A stretch of DNA of 64,000 nt from Melastoma dodecandrum (Eukaryota; Streptophyta; Magnoliopsida; Myrtales; Melastomataceae): contig JARUPY010000474.1 of the NCBI GenBank assembly GCA_029817715.1, forward strand, positions 1,364,001 through 1,428,000, in the 5' to 3' direction. Below are positions 1 to 11,960 of this stretch, piece by piece (position 1 is the first letter of the stretch; the number at the start of each line of letters is the position of its first letter). Under the pieces are notes generated by a model, which saw only the letters and a program-made list of their open reading frames with translations, ran no database searches and was not told where the DNA came from. Position numbers and translations under genes: made by a program.

Positions 1-1652
1 TTTGAGTTGGAGGGAGGGAGGGAAGGAGTTTGATGAGGATGTTTAATTAATTTGATTATGAGGGTGGTTGGTTGGTTGGTTGACCCGCGGTGTCTTCCGT
101 GAAGTAATGGGTCTCGTCTAATTGTTGTGCTCTTCTGGGTGACTACCACGTGTTAATGTAGGGGGGGCTAACCTATCAAGATATGAAACCTCATTCATGC
201 AACTTCAGTTTTTGCCTACGTGTCTCATCGAACATATTGTAAAAATCAATGATGTTCGACGACAATTTATACGGCCAGCCTCTTTCTAGGAGTTCGATTT
301 AGGAAATAGGGTTGTAATGATTCCGACCGGGGTTAATACTAAGGTTTCGATCCTTTTTTTGCGCCGTTCTCATTCGATCTTCCTTGATCACAAGGCCGTC
401 ACATGAAACATGGTGTTTTTGCCTGTTGTGGAAATTTCTTGATGAGAAACTCTTCTAGATAATTCGGGCTAAGTTCTCTTGCTCTTCTCTAATCATTACA
501 TCGCGGAAATTGAAAGGAAGTAAAGGCAAGAAGACCTTGGTGCTTTTATTATTTATTGTTTATGTTTTAGTTATTTTATTTTTACGTCTATTTAATAAAA
601 AAAAAAAAGACGGTAACTCAAAATAATGCATGAAATCCTACTGCATTCATGTAGTTTGAGTGCAGATATATTTATAACCTATGACATGTAGATGAATATG
701 ACAAGATCAATTAGCGATTGAATCACTCTCTTATCCTTTAGCATTTATTTAATTAATAGGTAAAATTTTCATCGAGGTAATAATATATTAAGTTCTGTAA
801 GTGATCAGTTTCAACAATCATTTTTATATTTTTTTTCGTCTCCTCGAGAGAGTAGTCATGCCGGAAGAAAAAAGAGAAAGTAGAAATTAGGGTTTCGAGA
901 TTAGACTTTCTCGTCTATGATTAACATGATAGTGGAGATGGTGTGTATAAATACATTTCCTTTTTCTTAATCTTTTTCTTAAGTGATCATGAACCCGCGT
1001 AAATGATTTTGAAATATGGAATTACACCGAATGTACGAAACGCCCAAAATTGCTTTTTTTTTTTTAACGAAAAAAAAGTGGTGGGGGTGGTGAGGATATT
1101 TGATATAAATAAGATCTTGGTTGGGGACGTTGATATAAATCAACTCCTAATTGTGGTACGGGGGTATAAAATACCCGATGTTCACAATTTTTTTATATTA
1201 GTTTGGATATAATTCATTTATCATTGGTACGAGCTTCCTATGGTACCTGTTTTTTAAAAGATAAATGATGATATATGAATTGGGATTATATTCAAGATTA
1301 TATCATTCAGTTAATATTTATTTTTTTTTTCCGAAAGAAGATTTTGAAAAATATGACTGGACACGTAAGCCCAAAGAGAGTTAACCTAAACTTAAATTTT
1401 TCAAAAAAAAAAAAAAAACAAATACTTGTGATTGTTTAGTATTAATTATTTTTAAACGCACCATTCATTTAATTTTTCTTTCGATAGTTTAGTTTAAGAT
1501 AAGTGTCCAGACAATGCTATTTTTTTTATGTGGTCCACCTAAAAGATACAACTAAGTTGAACCACCCACGTGTAGGGCCACATGACTGTTATCCCACAAT
1601 TCAATCAAATTAACTTTGACACTTACTAACATAGTCCTACTTAGATATAATC
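1..1652. other. Non-coding stretch, no gene recognised
   Basis: AT-rich sequence with A/T homopolymer runs, for example near 600 and 1400. Short open frames here have no family motif, and the one at 1003-1212 is low-complexity. The last few hundred bases probably hold the promoter and 5' UTR of the downstream DUF761 gene, but I see no decisive TATA box. Nothing else can be supported. Confidence 0.5.
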
Positions 1653-2498
1653 ATGCCCCAATCTATAACCCAGATCAAACCTTACAATTTGCAGCGCTAC
1701 CCACATAAGCTAGAAAGAATGCCCCAAAATACTACTCCAAACATGATCCAAACTCCAACCAACACCATCTCCTCCTACAAACCTTGTTATAACAAGGAAA
1801 GCATCAATGGTCATCATCGTAGGACTAAGGGCATGCCTTTCTTTGCCCTTGTCTTCACCGTTTTCTTCTATGTTTGCGTCTCCTATGTCTTCAATATCTC
1901 GCCCCTCGACGTCATGAATGACAGCCGCTTCCTCTTCTTCCTCTCCAACACCCTTGTCATGATCCTCGCAGCCGACTTTGGCGCCTTCACGTCGTCGTCG
2001 TCCAAGGCGGTGAACGTGTATGAATCCAATGGGAAGGTGCCCGTCCCCTGTAATGGACTTGCAAAGCTACATGTAGCTACTTATGATGAGGCAGATGATA
2101 TGAAAGAGTTGATAGTTGTGGGAGTAGATTCACGGGGCGAAGAGGAGCAGGTTGAGGAAGCTCCCCAGGTTTCGGCAGGAAGGGAGAACGTAAAATTGTT
2201 GACTTATCATGATGCTGGGAGTTACAACGGTCGCGGGGATGTCGGCGTCAAAGATGATGAGGAGAGGTCAGAGGTGATGGTAAAAGATGGTGAGCGAGCT
2301 GTAGAGAAAAGAGGGGAAGAGGATGATGATGAAGAGACCTCGCAAATATCGGACAAGGAACTGAACGAGGGGGCAGTGGAGCAGGACGACGATGAGTTCT
2401 CGCAAATGTCCGACGAGGAACTGAACAAGAGGGTTGAGGAGTTCATATGGAGGTTGAAGACCCAGATTCGACTACAAGCAGCAGGAGACACAGATTGA
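1653..2498 (+). CDS. DUF761 (cotton-fiber-like) membrane protein
   Basis: This is an intronless frame of 281 residues. After a polar N-terminus there is a hydrophobic segment at about 62-80 and a second at about 93-111, followed by a long acidic region. The C-terminus carries the conserved plant DUF761 signature MSDEELNKRVEEFIWR at about 252-267, followed by a short basic/hydrophobic tail. A degenerate copy of the same acidic block (SQISDKELNE) lies just upstream, suggesting a small internal duplication. Known members of this plant family are small membrane-anchored proteins, many stress- or fiber-associated, with poorly defined biochemistry. The first ATG was chosen; methionines at 23 or 61 could also serve. 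The family call is firm, the function is not. Confidence 0.8.
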   Translation: MPQSITQIKPYNLQRYPHKLERMPQNTTPNMIQTPTNTISSYKPCYNKESINGHHRRTKGMPFFALVFTVFFYVCVSYVFNISPLDVMNDSRFLFFLSNTLVMILAADFGAFTSSSSKAVNVYESNGKVPVPCNGLAKLHVATYDEADDMKELIVVGVDSRGEEEQVEEAPQVSAGRENVKLLTYHDAGSYNGRGDVGVKDDEERSEVMVKDGERAVEKRGEEDDDEETSQISDKELNEGAVEQDDDEFSQMSDEELNKRVEEFIWRLKTQIRLQAAGDTD

Positions 2499-2751
2499 GT
2501 GATAGTGATTCTGTCAGGAACTACTCATCAGAATCCAGCTTCCGTTGCCCGTGTCCATCGATCCACCGGTGTTCAAACCGAGGCATAGTTTTTTGTCGTA
2601 CAATTTTGGCAAGTAGGCTTTTGGCGGAAATATCATGTACCCTGAAACTGTTTTGCCTGCTACATCCACACGTTATTCGTAGTTCATCAATATGCTCCGG
2701 TAACGTCAAAATTTTCCTGAATCAGACACTCGAGTAAGGCAGCAATCAGTT

Positions 2752-3183
2752 TCAGCTTAAAGAATTACCAAAGATTTTCCAGAGTACAATTGTGGCACAG
2801 AGTTTTCCCAAGGTACGGAACCTAATGTTATGTAATGACAATATAGACAGTTGTTCATCGACGGAGCAATCAACGTGACACAAGGTGCGGCATGACGATG
2901 GGATGAGAATCATGCCGAGACAGCGTTGTTCCATCAGTGAAGGAGAAGTACGCCGTGTGCTGCGATACTCTACGGCGTCGTGTAGGATGATGTTGGCCTG
3001 CTTGTCCACACAGTTGAAGGCCCCCAAGAAGAACCTACCGTCTTTGATCCCAATCAGCATCCTCCGGAACAACAACGTCTTTGCTTGGGCCATGGCGCCG
3101 GAGCCTGAGCTAGTCAGAGTAACTCCATCCGAGGTCGCAGCATCTGATACAGACCAACCCTCTCTTGGTCCATGAAGTGAAAC
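2752..3183 (-). CDS. LSM-domain protein, NAA38-like (NatC auxiliary subunit), 3' exon
   Basis: This minus-strand exon encodes an LSM fold: LLFRRMLIGIKDGRFFLGAF, then CVDKQANIILHDAVEYRS, then CLGMILIPSSCR and CHVD. The pattern matches plant 'small nuclear ribonucleoprotein family' proteins of the NAA38/LSMD1 type, whose animal relatives are an auxiliary subunit of the NatC N-terminal acetyltransferase. A 3' splice site (TAAGCAG) sits at 3184-3190. The upstream exon or exons with the start codon were not found; they should lie between 3190 and about 4400. The C-terminus runs about 30 residues past where I expect the family to stop, so a stop codon may have been lost or an intron missed. The gene is divergent to the KH-domain gene at 4701. 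Confidence 0.72.
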   Translation of the reverse strand, partial: VSLHGPREGWSVSDAATSDGVTLTSSGSGAMAQAKTLLFRRMLIGIKDGRFFLGAFNCVDKQANIILHDAVEYRSTRRTSPSLMEQRCLGMILIPSSCRTLCHVDCSVDEQLSILSLHNIRFRTLGKLCATIVLWKIFGNSLS

Positions 3184-3231
3184 CTGCTTAGGCAGACAAA
3201 ATGACTTCATTATTAAACATTGTAGCCACAA

Positions 3232-4700
3232 ACGCAGGACATATTAAACTCTGGCTACCGTGGGTTTTATCTTCACAGAAGTATGTTGAAAGGGCATGTT
3301 TCAGTTTAAGCTAATCAATCACAGGCGAGTCATGGGCACTCTCGAATGAATTGTCTTCTATCAATTCAGGATTCCAGTTACGAAAGTCTAATGAAGCACC
3401 TATCCAATTCAAAAAAACTCAACAATCTTTGCTTGGTTTCTTACTCAGAAAAAAGCCTCCCAATTAGCACTTCTCCCAATCAGCATCCATCGGAAATCAC
3501 AACGCGCATAGCTTAGGCACCTCTAACTGCCTTAGAGAAGGTTTCCCATCCTACATAAGTCTACACCTCTCCACGTTTTTAAGACAACTGGGGGGGGAAG
3601 CTATCTCAACAATCCGCGAAGCTTTCTTCTCCACAAGCTATCCCCGAATTCCGAACCGGTATGTCCCCGTACCATCCATACCTGGCCTTGCCTTTCCCAC
3701 CACTCAACAAATAGCTCATTCAACGACTCTCAGACGAGAAAAGGGTCGTGAAGCGAAAAGAGAGAGCCCTTCCCCCGACTCTCTACTCCCAAAAAACACG
3801 AATGCCCAAAATCTGCTCTGCCCCTAAAAAAAAAAAAGCAGACTTTCTTCACGAAACACGGCTACTCAGGAGTAAATTACTCAATCCCATCAAACTAATT
3901 AACTCCACTATATATCCCTTACAAATTCCTCCAGCATCCATCGGATACCTAATCGACCGGTACCAACAATGGCCGGTGGCGGTGTTGCTCCGGCGGAGAG
4001 AGAGAAAAGACGTAAGAAAGTGAATTTATTTTTTCTTCACAAATTTTATAATATAAGAAAATATATTTATAAATCACCAATTACTTCCCATTTTATCAAA
4101 ATAGTTAATGAATTAAAAAGTCGTGTCGAAACCCTTTTTTTATACAATATAATAATAATATTGATTAGCGATGATGATAACGTGCGACCAAGTATATTAG
4201 GGTAATTAATTTTAAAATTATAAAATAAAATAATTCGAAGTAGAATTTTATTTTTCTAAAAAACCAAACTTAAATTTAAATTTTTTAATTTCGTTTTTTT
4301 TTACGAGTTTAACTTCTAAAATTTAACTTCAAAACATTAATTTTTAAATTTTTAAATTAAGTGGCAATATTTTTTTTTGGAGTCCAAAAAAACAAAACGT
4401 TGAAACGAAACAAGCCTAACCTGCGACAATACAGTGCCTTCCCCTACCTGACCCTTAGAAGCGATTCACGACCGTCTTCTCCCCTCCAAGTTTCGATCTT
4501 TTTTTTTATCTGAAACGGTAATTCCTCTTCATTCCCGTTGTGGGCACCCTTCGGTTTTCAAGGTTTTGCCCTTAGGAGGATAATTTTTAGGGTTTTTCTA
4601 TGGCCATTTGATTTTTTATTTTATTTTCAACTTTTGGTTTTCTTGGTGATTTTGATCCAATTTTGGGGCTGAATGTGTTGATCGTAGGATTGTTGAAGGT
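3232..4700. promoter_or_regulatory. Divergent intergenic region between NAA38-like and KH genes
   Basis: About 1.5 kb separates the known NAA38-like exon from the KH start codon. It must contain the missing first exon(s) of the minus-strand gene and the promoters of both genes. The block at 4020-4400 is extremely AT-rich. A possible 5' UTR intron of the KH gene runs from a donor-like GTAATT near 4518 to an acceptor-like GATCGTAG ending near 4688, just before the start codon. No clear TATA box was identified. Confidence 0.45.
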
Positions 4701-7700
4701 ATGGTTGAATTTGGGAAAAGGCCTCGGCCGCACAGGGGTCCGGACAACGATGACAGAAATCCTAAAAGGCGGCTTTTCGACCGGGATTTAAGGGATGAGA
4801 GGATTTACGATGGCGATGAGTTGGTGGTGTATAGGATTCTTTGTCCTGCCGAGGTCATGGGGAGTGTGATAGGGAAGGCCGGGAAGGTGATCAACACTAT
4901 TAGGCAGGATACTAGGGCTAAAGTCAAGGTGGTTGATCCTTTCCCGGGTGCTAAGGATAGGGTGGTATTGGTTTATTGCTATGTTAAGGAGAAGGTAGAT
5001 GTTGATGATGATCATGGCCTCGGTGATTATGATCGGCCGTTGTGCGCGGCACAGGATGCACTCTTGAGGGTTCACACGGCTATTGTCAAGTCATTGGCCT
5101 CAGCTCGAGAAGGAGACGGGGAAATGAAGAGAGGTGGAGGAGGCTTTGGTGGGGAAAATGGTAAGGTCGAGTGTCAGATACTTGTGCCAGCTAGCCAGTC
5201 TGCCAATATCATTGGAAAGGCTGGAGCCACTATTAAGAAGCTGAGAAGCAGGACTAAGACGTACATCAAAATATTGGCAAAGGATATGGCGGATCCTACT
5301 CATTCCTGTGCAATGGATTTTGATAACTTTGTTATTGTGAGTGATCTCTAGTTTTTTTGGTTTATTTGTTGTTGCATAGTATTTATTTGCCATTTAGTAT
5401 GGCTGAGATGAAATTCTGGGTTTGTGTTTGCTGTAATTTCTGTCAGAGGATATGCTTTATGAATGGAAAGCTTTGTTCGCTCTTCCCATGTCCTGCTTCG
5501 GACTAGTCTGTTTATCTTATCTTTGCTTCTGTGGGATTTGATGAATATATTTTCTGGACTCTGGAGTTTTTTAATATTTTCTCCCAGAAAAGTGTTTTCC
5601 TTTTCCACAGAACCTTTTGCATGGAAGAAGTCATCATATTTTCCATTCCAGATTACTTTCAGAATATTTGTACTAATATGTTGACTAGTTGGTTCTTTAG
5701 CCGTTCATGGTGTTTTTAGCATGGTTCTTTTTTCTGCTGTAACCTTTCTGGTGCGTGGAAGTCATTTGATGTTTTGTGTGGTTCTTCATATTTTAAGTGA
5801 TCTTATGGTTCGCAGTAGCTTGCTACAGTGTGGGTGCTGGGTTAGTAAATGAGCTTCTCCAAAATAAGATAGTAACCTTACCTCTGGAGCAAAATAAGAT
5901 TTTAAAGGAAGCTCCACTTAATTTCACATGAATGTCATTTTCCTGTAGTATTGATATTGTTCTTTTTGTGGTTTAATGAAATAACCTCTTGCAGATAAAT
6001 GGTGAACCAGAAGCAGTCAAAAAGGCACTTAATGCAATATCTTCTATCATGTACAAGTTTGGCCCCAAAGAAGAGATACCTTTGGTAACATCTATATCCG
6101 AACCCCCTCCAAGCATCATAATTCCTTCAGACATTCCCATCTTCCCATCTGGGACATATGGATCAATTGATCCTGTCATGCCTTCTGGATCTGTACCTCC
6201 CATCTTAGGTGCCACTCATATGTCTGACCTTCATAATTACGGAGACAGGGGAAACTTTTGGTCTGTATATGCATCCACGCTATCAGTGCTTCCTGTTGCT
6301 GGCCAGTCCGAGGAGCTTATCGTCAGGCTGTTGTGCCCTTCTGACAAAATTGGACGTGTCATTGGCAAGGCAGGAAGTACGATAAAAAGTATTAGGCAGG
6401 CAAGTGGTGCTCATATTGAGGTTGACGATTCCAAGAAGGATTATGATGATTGTATCATCATTATTAGGGCTACAGAGGTCTGTTTCTTTTAATCCCTTCA
6501 TCACTACTTTTAACATCATTGTTGAACCATTAGGTATAGTTAACATTGCATCCTCCTCACACAGCTGTATATTATATGGCAGGCTCAAGATGATCTGAAA
6601 TCTATGGCAGTTGAAGCTATGCTGTTGCTACAAACAAAAATAAACGATGAAGATGACGAATTTATAACAATCCGGTTACTTATTCCGTCTAGAGTAATTG
6701 GTTGCATAATTGGAAGGAGTGGCTCAATAATAAATGAAATTAGAAAGATGACTCGTGCAGAGATAAGAATTTCGAAAGGAAAAAAGACTAGATCTGCGGA
6801 CGCTAATGAGGAGCTTGTTGAGGTCATCCAAGTGTACCTTTTTTAGGGATTCTTTTATTTGATCTACAACCAATCACTTGTGTATATTCTTTTCTTTTTG
6901 GCTGTAGGTATCCGGTGAAGTAGTTAAGGTTAGAGATGCCCTCATTCAAATCGTCCTTAGGCTGCGGGATGATGTTCTTAAGAATCGGGAAGAGGGTCAT
7001 CGGCCTTCTGGGGGTCTTGAGACTTTGGGAAGTGGTCTTTCGATGCATTCTTCCTTTTCATCAGTCCCTCCTGCTGGTCCGTTGAGTCATGACAAGAAGC
7101 CTGGAAAAAGCTTTAGTGGCTTATATGGCTATGGATCTTTATCAGTACGTGTCTTCCAGATTCCTTCTTTTTACTGAACAGCCAGTTTAGTTATGAATTA
7201 AAACTATCAACTTGGACTTCCTTCTTGTTTAAGTTGACAGTGGGACAAATTGTAGCTGACTTACTGTGAGATTTTATGTGGTTTAGGGTTCCATTAGATT
7301 GTGTTTGTAGTTATATACCACTTTTTGTCTGCTAAATCTTTCTATTTGAGGCTGATTATAACTTTTAAAAGCCAGTGGAAGTTTCTTCACGGCAGTTTGG
7401 ATGTGTTTACTTTTGGACTTCTTTTGGGGGTTGGGGAAAGTGGTAAAGCGATAGTGAAGTTGGCCGATTATGGTTGGTGTTTTTATTGAGGTTTTTTGAA
7501 AGAACGGGATCTGAACTCTTGCATAAGGTTTTCTGACTCTCTCTTTTCCTTTTGAGGATCTGCAGTTGGGTGATGGCGGATATGGAGCTCTGCCATCATA
7601 TTCATCAAAATTTGAGGGGTCGGTATTCTAAATTTAGATTTCCAATTTTGGATGATATTTGAACCGGAAATTCTTTTCCCATGTGCTTCTGCAGGTTCCC

Positions 7701-8277
7701 TCCTCCTTCAACTCTTGAAATATTGATACCTGCCAATGCAGTGAGTAAGGTGCTGGGAAGAGCAGGTGCAAATTTGGACAACATTCGTAAGGTAGGTGTC
7801 TTTTATTAAACATGGAATCGTGATCTTTTGGTGCCTTTATGCTCTCTCATTCACTTCCCGGACACAGCGTCTCCATTCAGTTTATATTTCTACCTGATGC
7901 CTTTTGGCTTTATTTTCCACAAATCATGAGACAATTTTTTTTTCAATTTTTTTTTAATAAGTATCATGCAACATATATACCAAGTCCTTGTCAGGATATT
8001 GGCTTCTGATTCTGATGTAGTTTGTTCTTGGGTCGCTTATTTATGTTGCCATTGCCAGTTTTTCCCCTTTTGGTCAACTTAATCTTTTTCTTTTGCTGTA
8101 CACAAACACATTACTATCATAACAGAAATTACCTGTTGTTTTCAGATATCTGGTGCATCAGTTGTTGTTTCTGAACCAAAGTCAATTCTTGGTGACCGCA
8201 TTGCCTATATTTCTGGCACCCCGGAGGAGAAGTGTAGTGCTGAAAACTTGGTCCAAGCATTTATTATGGCTACTTGA
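4701..8277 (+). CDS. RNA-binding protein with five KH domains (HEN4/PCBP-like)
   Basis: Seven exons join in phase: 4701-5336, 5995-6477, 6583-6822, 6908-7144, 7566-7618, 7695-7791 and 8146-8277, giving about 625 residues. Five KH motifs are visible from their GxxG loops: VIGKAG (GxxG at 58-61), IIGKAG (172-175), VIGKAG in exon 2, IIGRSG in exon 3 and VLGRAG in exon 6. A basic N-terminus and a Gly-rich linker separate the domains. Plant poly(C)-binding-like KH proteins such as HEN4, FLK and RCF3 act in nuclear pre-mRNA processing and transcript regulation; substrate specificity cannot be read here. Exon 5 uses donor GTCGGT at 7619, because the alternative at 7623 would put a stop in frame. Exon 3 could instead end at 6831. 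No disabling change was seen, so the gene looks functional. Confidence 0.9.
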
Positions 8278-10440
8278 CTTCAAGGTGATTGATCCTTTTC
8301 GGCAGTGACGTATTGGGGAAGGCATTCCATAGTTGTTAGCTTGGATTCTGGGAACATCAATCTTCATGATTCCTGATCAACTCCCTTTCTGTTCAGCACC
8401 ACTCAGTAGCACTCGCGGCAAGAGCTAGATTTAGATGTCATAGGTTCTCCTCCCATTGCTAAATATATTCTCAATCTATGATTTCCGTCTTTCCCTTTCG
8501 AGTTTAAGAAATTGGTGATCTGGGGACTTCTCACAACTTACCTCGTGGGCTCTCCGTTAGTGTATTATCCTATCTTGTATATTTTGTTCAGTGGTCTCTA
8601 TCTTGGCAGTCAACTTCGTACTCTTAGGTTCTGTCCAGAAGGATCTTTCTATCCCCTGCTGCTATGAAGTTATGATGATTCTGTTTTATGGCAACCCGCC
8701 CCCCCCCCCCCCCCGCGGCGGGTGTAATAATTAGCCAAACTGACTGGAGACTCAGTCATTTTTTGCTGGAACCCTGGCATACTAAATCTCTTATCTTCTA
8801 CGTCTACCTACAGTATCTTAGAGCAATATTCTGTCAGTTATTTTCATGTGTTCCATCCATTTACTGGGGAAACCTAGAAAGAAATGTTATCACCGGTGTG
8901 GTGCACTGAATGTTTCTTTGAAGGAAATGAGAAGATGAAAATTTCAGTGTGCTCTTGAAAAGTGCATGGCAAGTAAAGCATCTATTATGCCTGTGGATCT
9001 CTTTCACAATCTGAGATATCTATCAAAAGTTTCACCTGTTTGAAATTCCAAATTTCACTAAAGGCTGATGTGTTTTGCTGCATGTCAATAGGACTCCTGG
9101 ATGGTGAAATACGTAGCCTTATCTTTTTGACTTGCCCCCCTTATTGATTTACTGCCTCTCTTTTCTGATATATCAAATATGCCAGCATTGGAAGCTGCCT
9201 CTGTTAATGTACCACCTTTAGCTTGCATCTCTTATGATCTCCTTGAATATGCTTCCAAGAAACGTTCCTTTTGAAACGGCCACCTTGTCCAAATTAATTA
9301 GAAGTCTGACTGCTTCGCCTATCTCTTTGTGAAAACTCTTCGGAGACTGCAGTTCTGGGATTTATTCTGATTAATTTGGTCTCTCGATGAGTTTGAGGTA
9401 CTTGTTCCTCTGGTACTTTTTTGCCCTTTTCATTGGTAACAGAAATCACTCTTGCTTCTTCGCGTTGAAAGCTGAGACTGTTTTTACTGCCCTAAGAATC
9501 CTTCCTGGGTGGTGCTCTCCACCTCTCACGGGATTGTTGCATCTACTGTTTCATACATTTCTTGTTGACTATCTATTCGCACTTGAGCGTTCTCCTTCAT
9601 TCTGTCTCATGTACCAGCCATGTAGTTATGTCTTCCTACAGAGTGCATATACTAGTGCTCTTCCAGGCATCTCCGCGGTGTTTCTTTCTTCCTCTTTCCT
9701 GGTTTTAAGATGAGCTTCTAAACTCATTGTTCCATGGTCCTGGTATGTATATACATATTGTCAGATGTTGCTTTCTTCCACAACCATCCTATGTAGTTCT
9801 GTTATTTTTTCCATGGTTAGACCTGGACTTGCTCATGTCTAGTTCGAATCCATTTTGCTTCTTTGGAATTGCTCGGTCGATGTTTCCTGGAATCTGTGCA
9901 CCATGTAGAAATGGATTTTCACTCTCTTGACCTTGATTGCTTAACCCTGCATTCCGGGTCATTCTTGTGGTGCGTTTTCATCCGGCTGGGATCGAAAGGT
10001 CCATTCCTCGTAATCAGTTGTGATCTTCGTGTTCTTTGCTAATCGATGGGAAAGCTTCACCAGATTAATTTTTTTTTCTTGAAATCCTATTATCTTGAAT
10101 CGTCTCTCATGACATCATTCTAGCCGATATCCATAGTGACCTGTCTTAGATGTCTGGCGCAGCCTATCGCATTCACCCTCTATAGGTCTTTCTTGTTTGC
10201 TGTTGGTTTTTATAGTAGACTGATCCTCGTGTGTTTTTGTCCATTGCCCGATCGTGGAAGTTTACTGTAGCGGATTATGTTCTGGGTTTCTTCTTTGCCT
10301 TAACTTCCCCCCCTCCCCCACCGAAAAAAAAAACTTGGGATTATGAGGTATGTATCATAATTGTACTTGATGAATTGATCCTATGCTGCTTGTTATTATA
10401 ATAATTGTTGTTGTTATTGTGGTGTTTGGCTTGGGAAACA
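8278..10440. other. 3' flank of KH gene; T-rich non-coding tract
   Basis: The first part is presumably the 3' UTR. The rest is about 2 kb of T/C-rich sequence resembling intron or UTR composition. A run of 16 C bases occupies 8699-8714. Frames such as 9387-9713 are hydrophobic and low-complexity, typical of T-rich DNA. I see no protein domain, tRNA or repeat here. Confidence 0.45.
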
Positions 10441-10859
10441 AGAAAGGGAACACTCATGTTCCAACTATCGTAGCCAAAAGCCTAAAACGTAGGCCTCTAT
10501 CACATCCATGTAACTAACCAACCTAGAAAGAAAGACTACACAAATTAACTGTGGAATCTATTTATCATAATTAGTAACAACAAAATGCCAACAGGTTGGC
10601 AGGCAGGCCCTCCTCATATTCATCTCGAGTCAAAAGCAGTAGTAGTAAGAATAATCATCTTCCTCCACTTGACCTTATGGCTTCTCCATCCATACACGGA
10701 TCCAATGTCTCGTTCAGCCAAAATAGTTGTTCCATAAGCATGCACCGTGATTCTTCTTGACAAAGTTCAATCTTCCTCTGGTCTTCTCCCCCTATTTCTT
10801 TTTCTTCATAGATAGTAGAGAGATCATCATCCCAGCTACTGTAATTATCAGCCTTGTGG

Positions 10860-11306
10860 ACCCTTAGCCCATGCCTCTCTCACAAAAGAACAGCTAAAGA
10901 AAACATGATCAATCGTCTCGTCATCCTGATTGCAGGTAGCGTACTTAAGTGATTCCCCCCAATTCAATCTGGCTCCAGAATTTGCCATGTGTGGAGTTTT
11001 CTTTTATACAATAAGCCAGAGTAGGAATGCCATATCCTAGGGGATCTTAGGGTGCCATATCCATTCTGCCCAGTTCTGCCATTTCTCTTTGTTTCTTCTC
11101 TACAAGCACCAGCTTGCTTTAACGGATAACTCCTTCCTTCCCTCGCCCAACCATCTAGGCTTGTCAGGTCTCTTGTTATCGGTCTCTCCGTAGACCCCAA
11201 TATACTTACTATCCAGTTTCCTGAAAAAATCAATCTCCCCTTTTGAACAAAGTTTCCCTTCTTGTTCGTATCTTCTCCAGCCCTCTCCTAGGAAGACTTC
11301 CTTCAC
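10860..11306 (-). pseudogene. LINE-type reverse transcriptase zinc-binding remnant
   Basis: Read on the minus strand, one frame contains KYATCNQDDETIDHVFFSC followed by SFVREAW. This matches the zinc-binding domain found after the reverse transcriptase of plant LINE retrotransposons (zf-RVT: C, then an E-x-x-D-H-x-F-x-x-C block, then a W). Just upstream is a segment resembling the usual Trp-containing linker (IWHPKIPRIW). The coding sense is broken by frameshifts and stops, and neither the reverse transcriptase nor the endonuclease is recognisable, so this is a 3' remnant. It is not linked to a neighbouring gene. Confidence 0.65.
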
Positions 11307-11309
11307 TGA

Positions 11310-11616
11310 TGCATTTTGTGGATTTAATTCTTTTTTTTTTTATTCATTGGCATGGATTAGTAAAGTTATTTCCTTTCTTCATTATTACCCTTTGGCAAAG
11401 TGAACCGATGACTTTTTATTTAGGGGATTTACTTTTCGATTGTAATTATTGTAAATTGATGTATTACAAATACCTTGGCATACATTTGTTGTGCGAGGAT
11501 TAAGTGTACGTTTTGTTATATCTAAAATTTCATAGCTTAGTTTCAAATTTACGTTAGTCTGTAAAATATTTCTCAAAATATGGTAGCCAGTTTTAAAATT
11601 CCTGAAATAATGCTCC
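11310..11616. other. Spacer, nothing recognised
   Basis: AT-rich spacer between the LINE remnant and the first hairpin array. No motif or gene was seen. Confidence 0.4.
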
Positions 11617-11760
11617 TAAATCGAACTTATAGAATTCGATTTTTAAATCGGATGAAATCGAACACTATAAGTTCGATTTCATGGATTCGCATGAATTCGA
11701 ACTTATAGAGTACGAGTTCATGGCATTGGGATCGAAATCGAACTTATAGAGTTCGACTTC
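11617..11760. repeat. Hairpin array 1: four palindromes at about 40-bp period
   Basis: Four imperfect palindromes of about 27 bp start near 11617, 11654, 11693 and 11734, so the spacing is 37-41 bp. Each has arms of the form AATCGAA / TTCGATT around a CTTATAG-like loop; the second unit is in the reverse sense. Spacers are A/T-rich and poorly conserved. The array lies about 200 bp outside the left solo LTR, on the side where the PMD-bearing MULE would continue on the minus strand. Confidence 0.7.
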
Positions 11761-11960
11761 GACCACAACTAGGAAATAAGTTGAATTTACATGAACTTCC
11801 ATGAACAATAGACATAACAATATGCTTTTGCACAACAACATAACAACAATATCCAACAACATAACAACAACACCCAACAACATCACACATGCCTCCTTAG
11901 TCCGCTTCATAGGAGCCGCTGGAGTGTCTAACGAGGAAGGCTTACTGATCAGATTGACTA

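Noticed and set aside
2222..2491. 89-codon Ser-rich minus-strand frame
   Set aside because: It is the antisense of the acidic Glu/Asp region of the DUF761 gene; the composition is explained by that gene.
4788..5608. Minus-strand frames across KH exon 1 and intron 1
   Set aside because: They lie opposite a well-supported exon with phased splice sites and show no domain.
9387..9713. 108-codon hydrophobic plus-strand frame
   Set aside because: T-rich DNA gives long Phe/Leu/Ser frames by chance; no conserved motif or splice context.
9835..9860. GTTCGAATCC, a tRNA T-loop-like box
   Set aside because: No acceptor stem, anticodon arm or D-loop could be built upstream of it.
11617..11760. Regularly spaced palindromic repeats resembling a CRISPR array
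   Set aside because: The DNA is plant nuclear, spacers are short, A/T-rich and partly similar to each other, and no cas gene is present. Reported as a hairpin array instead.
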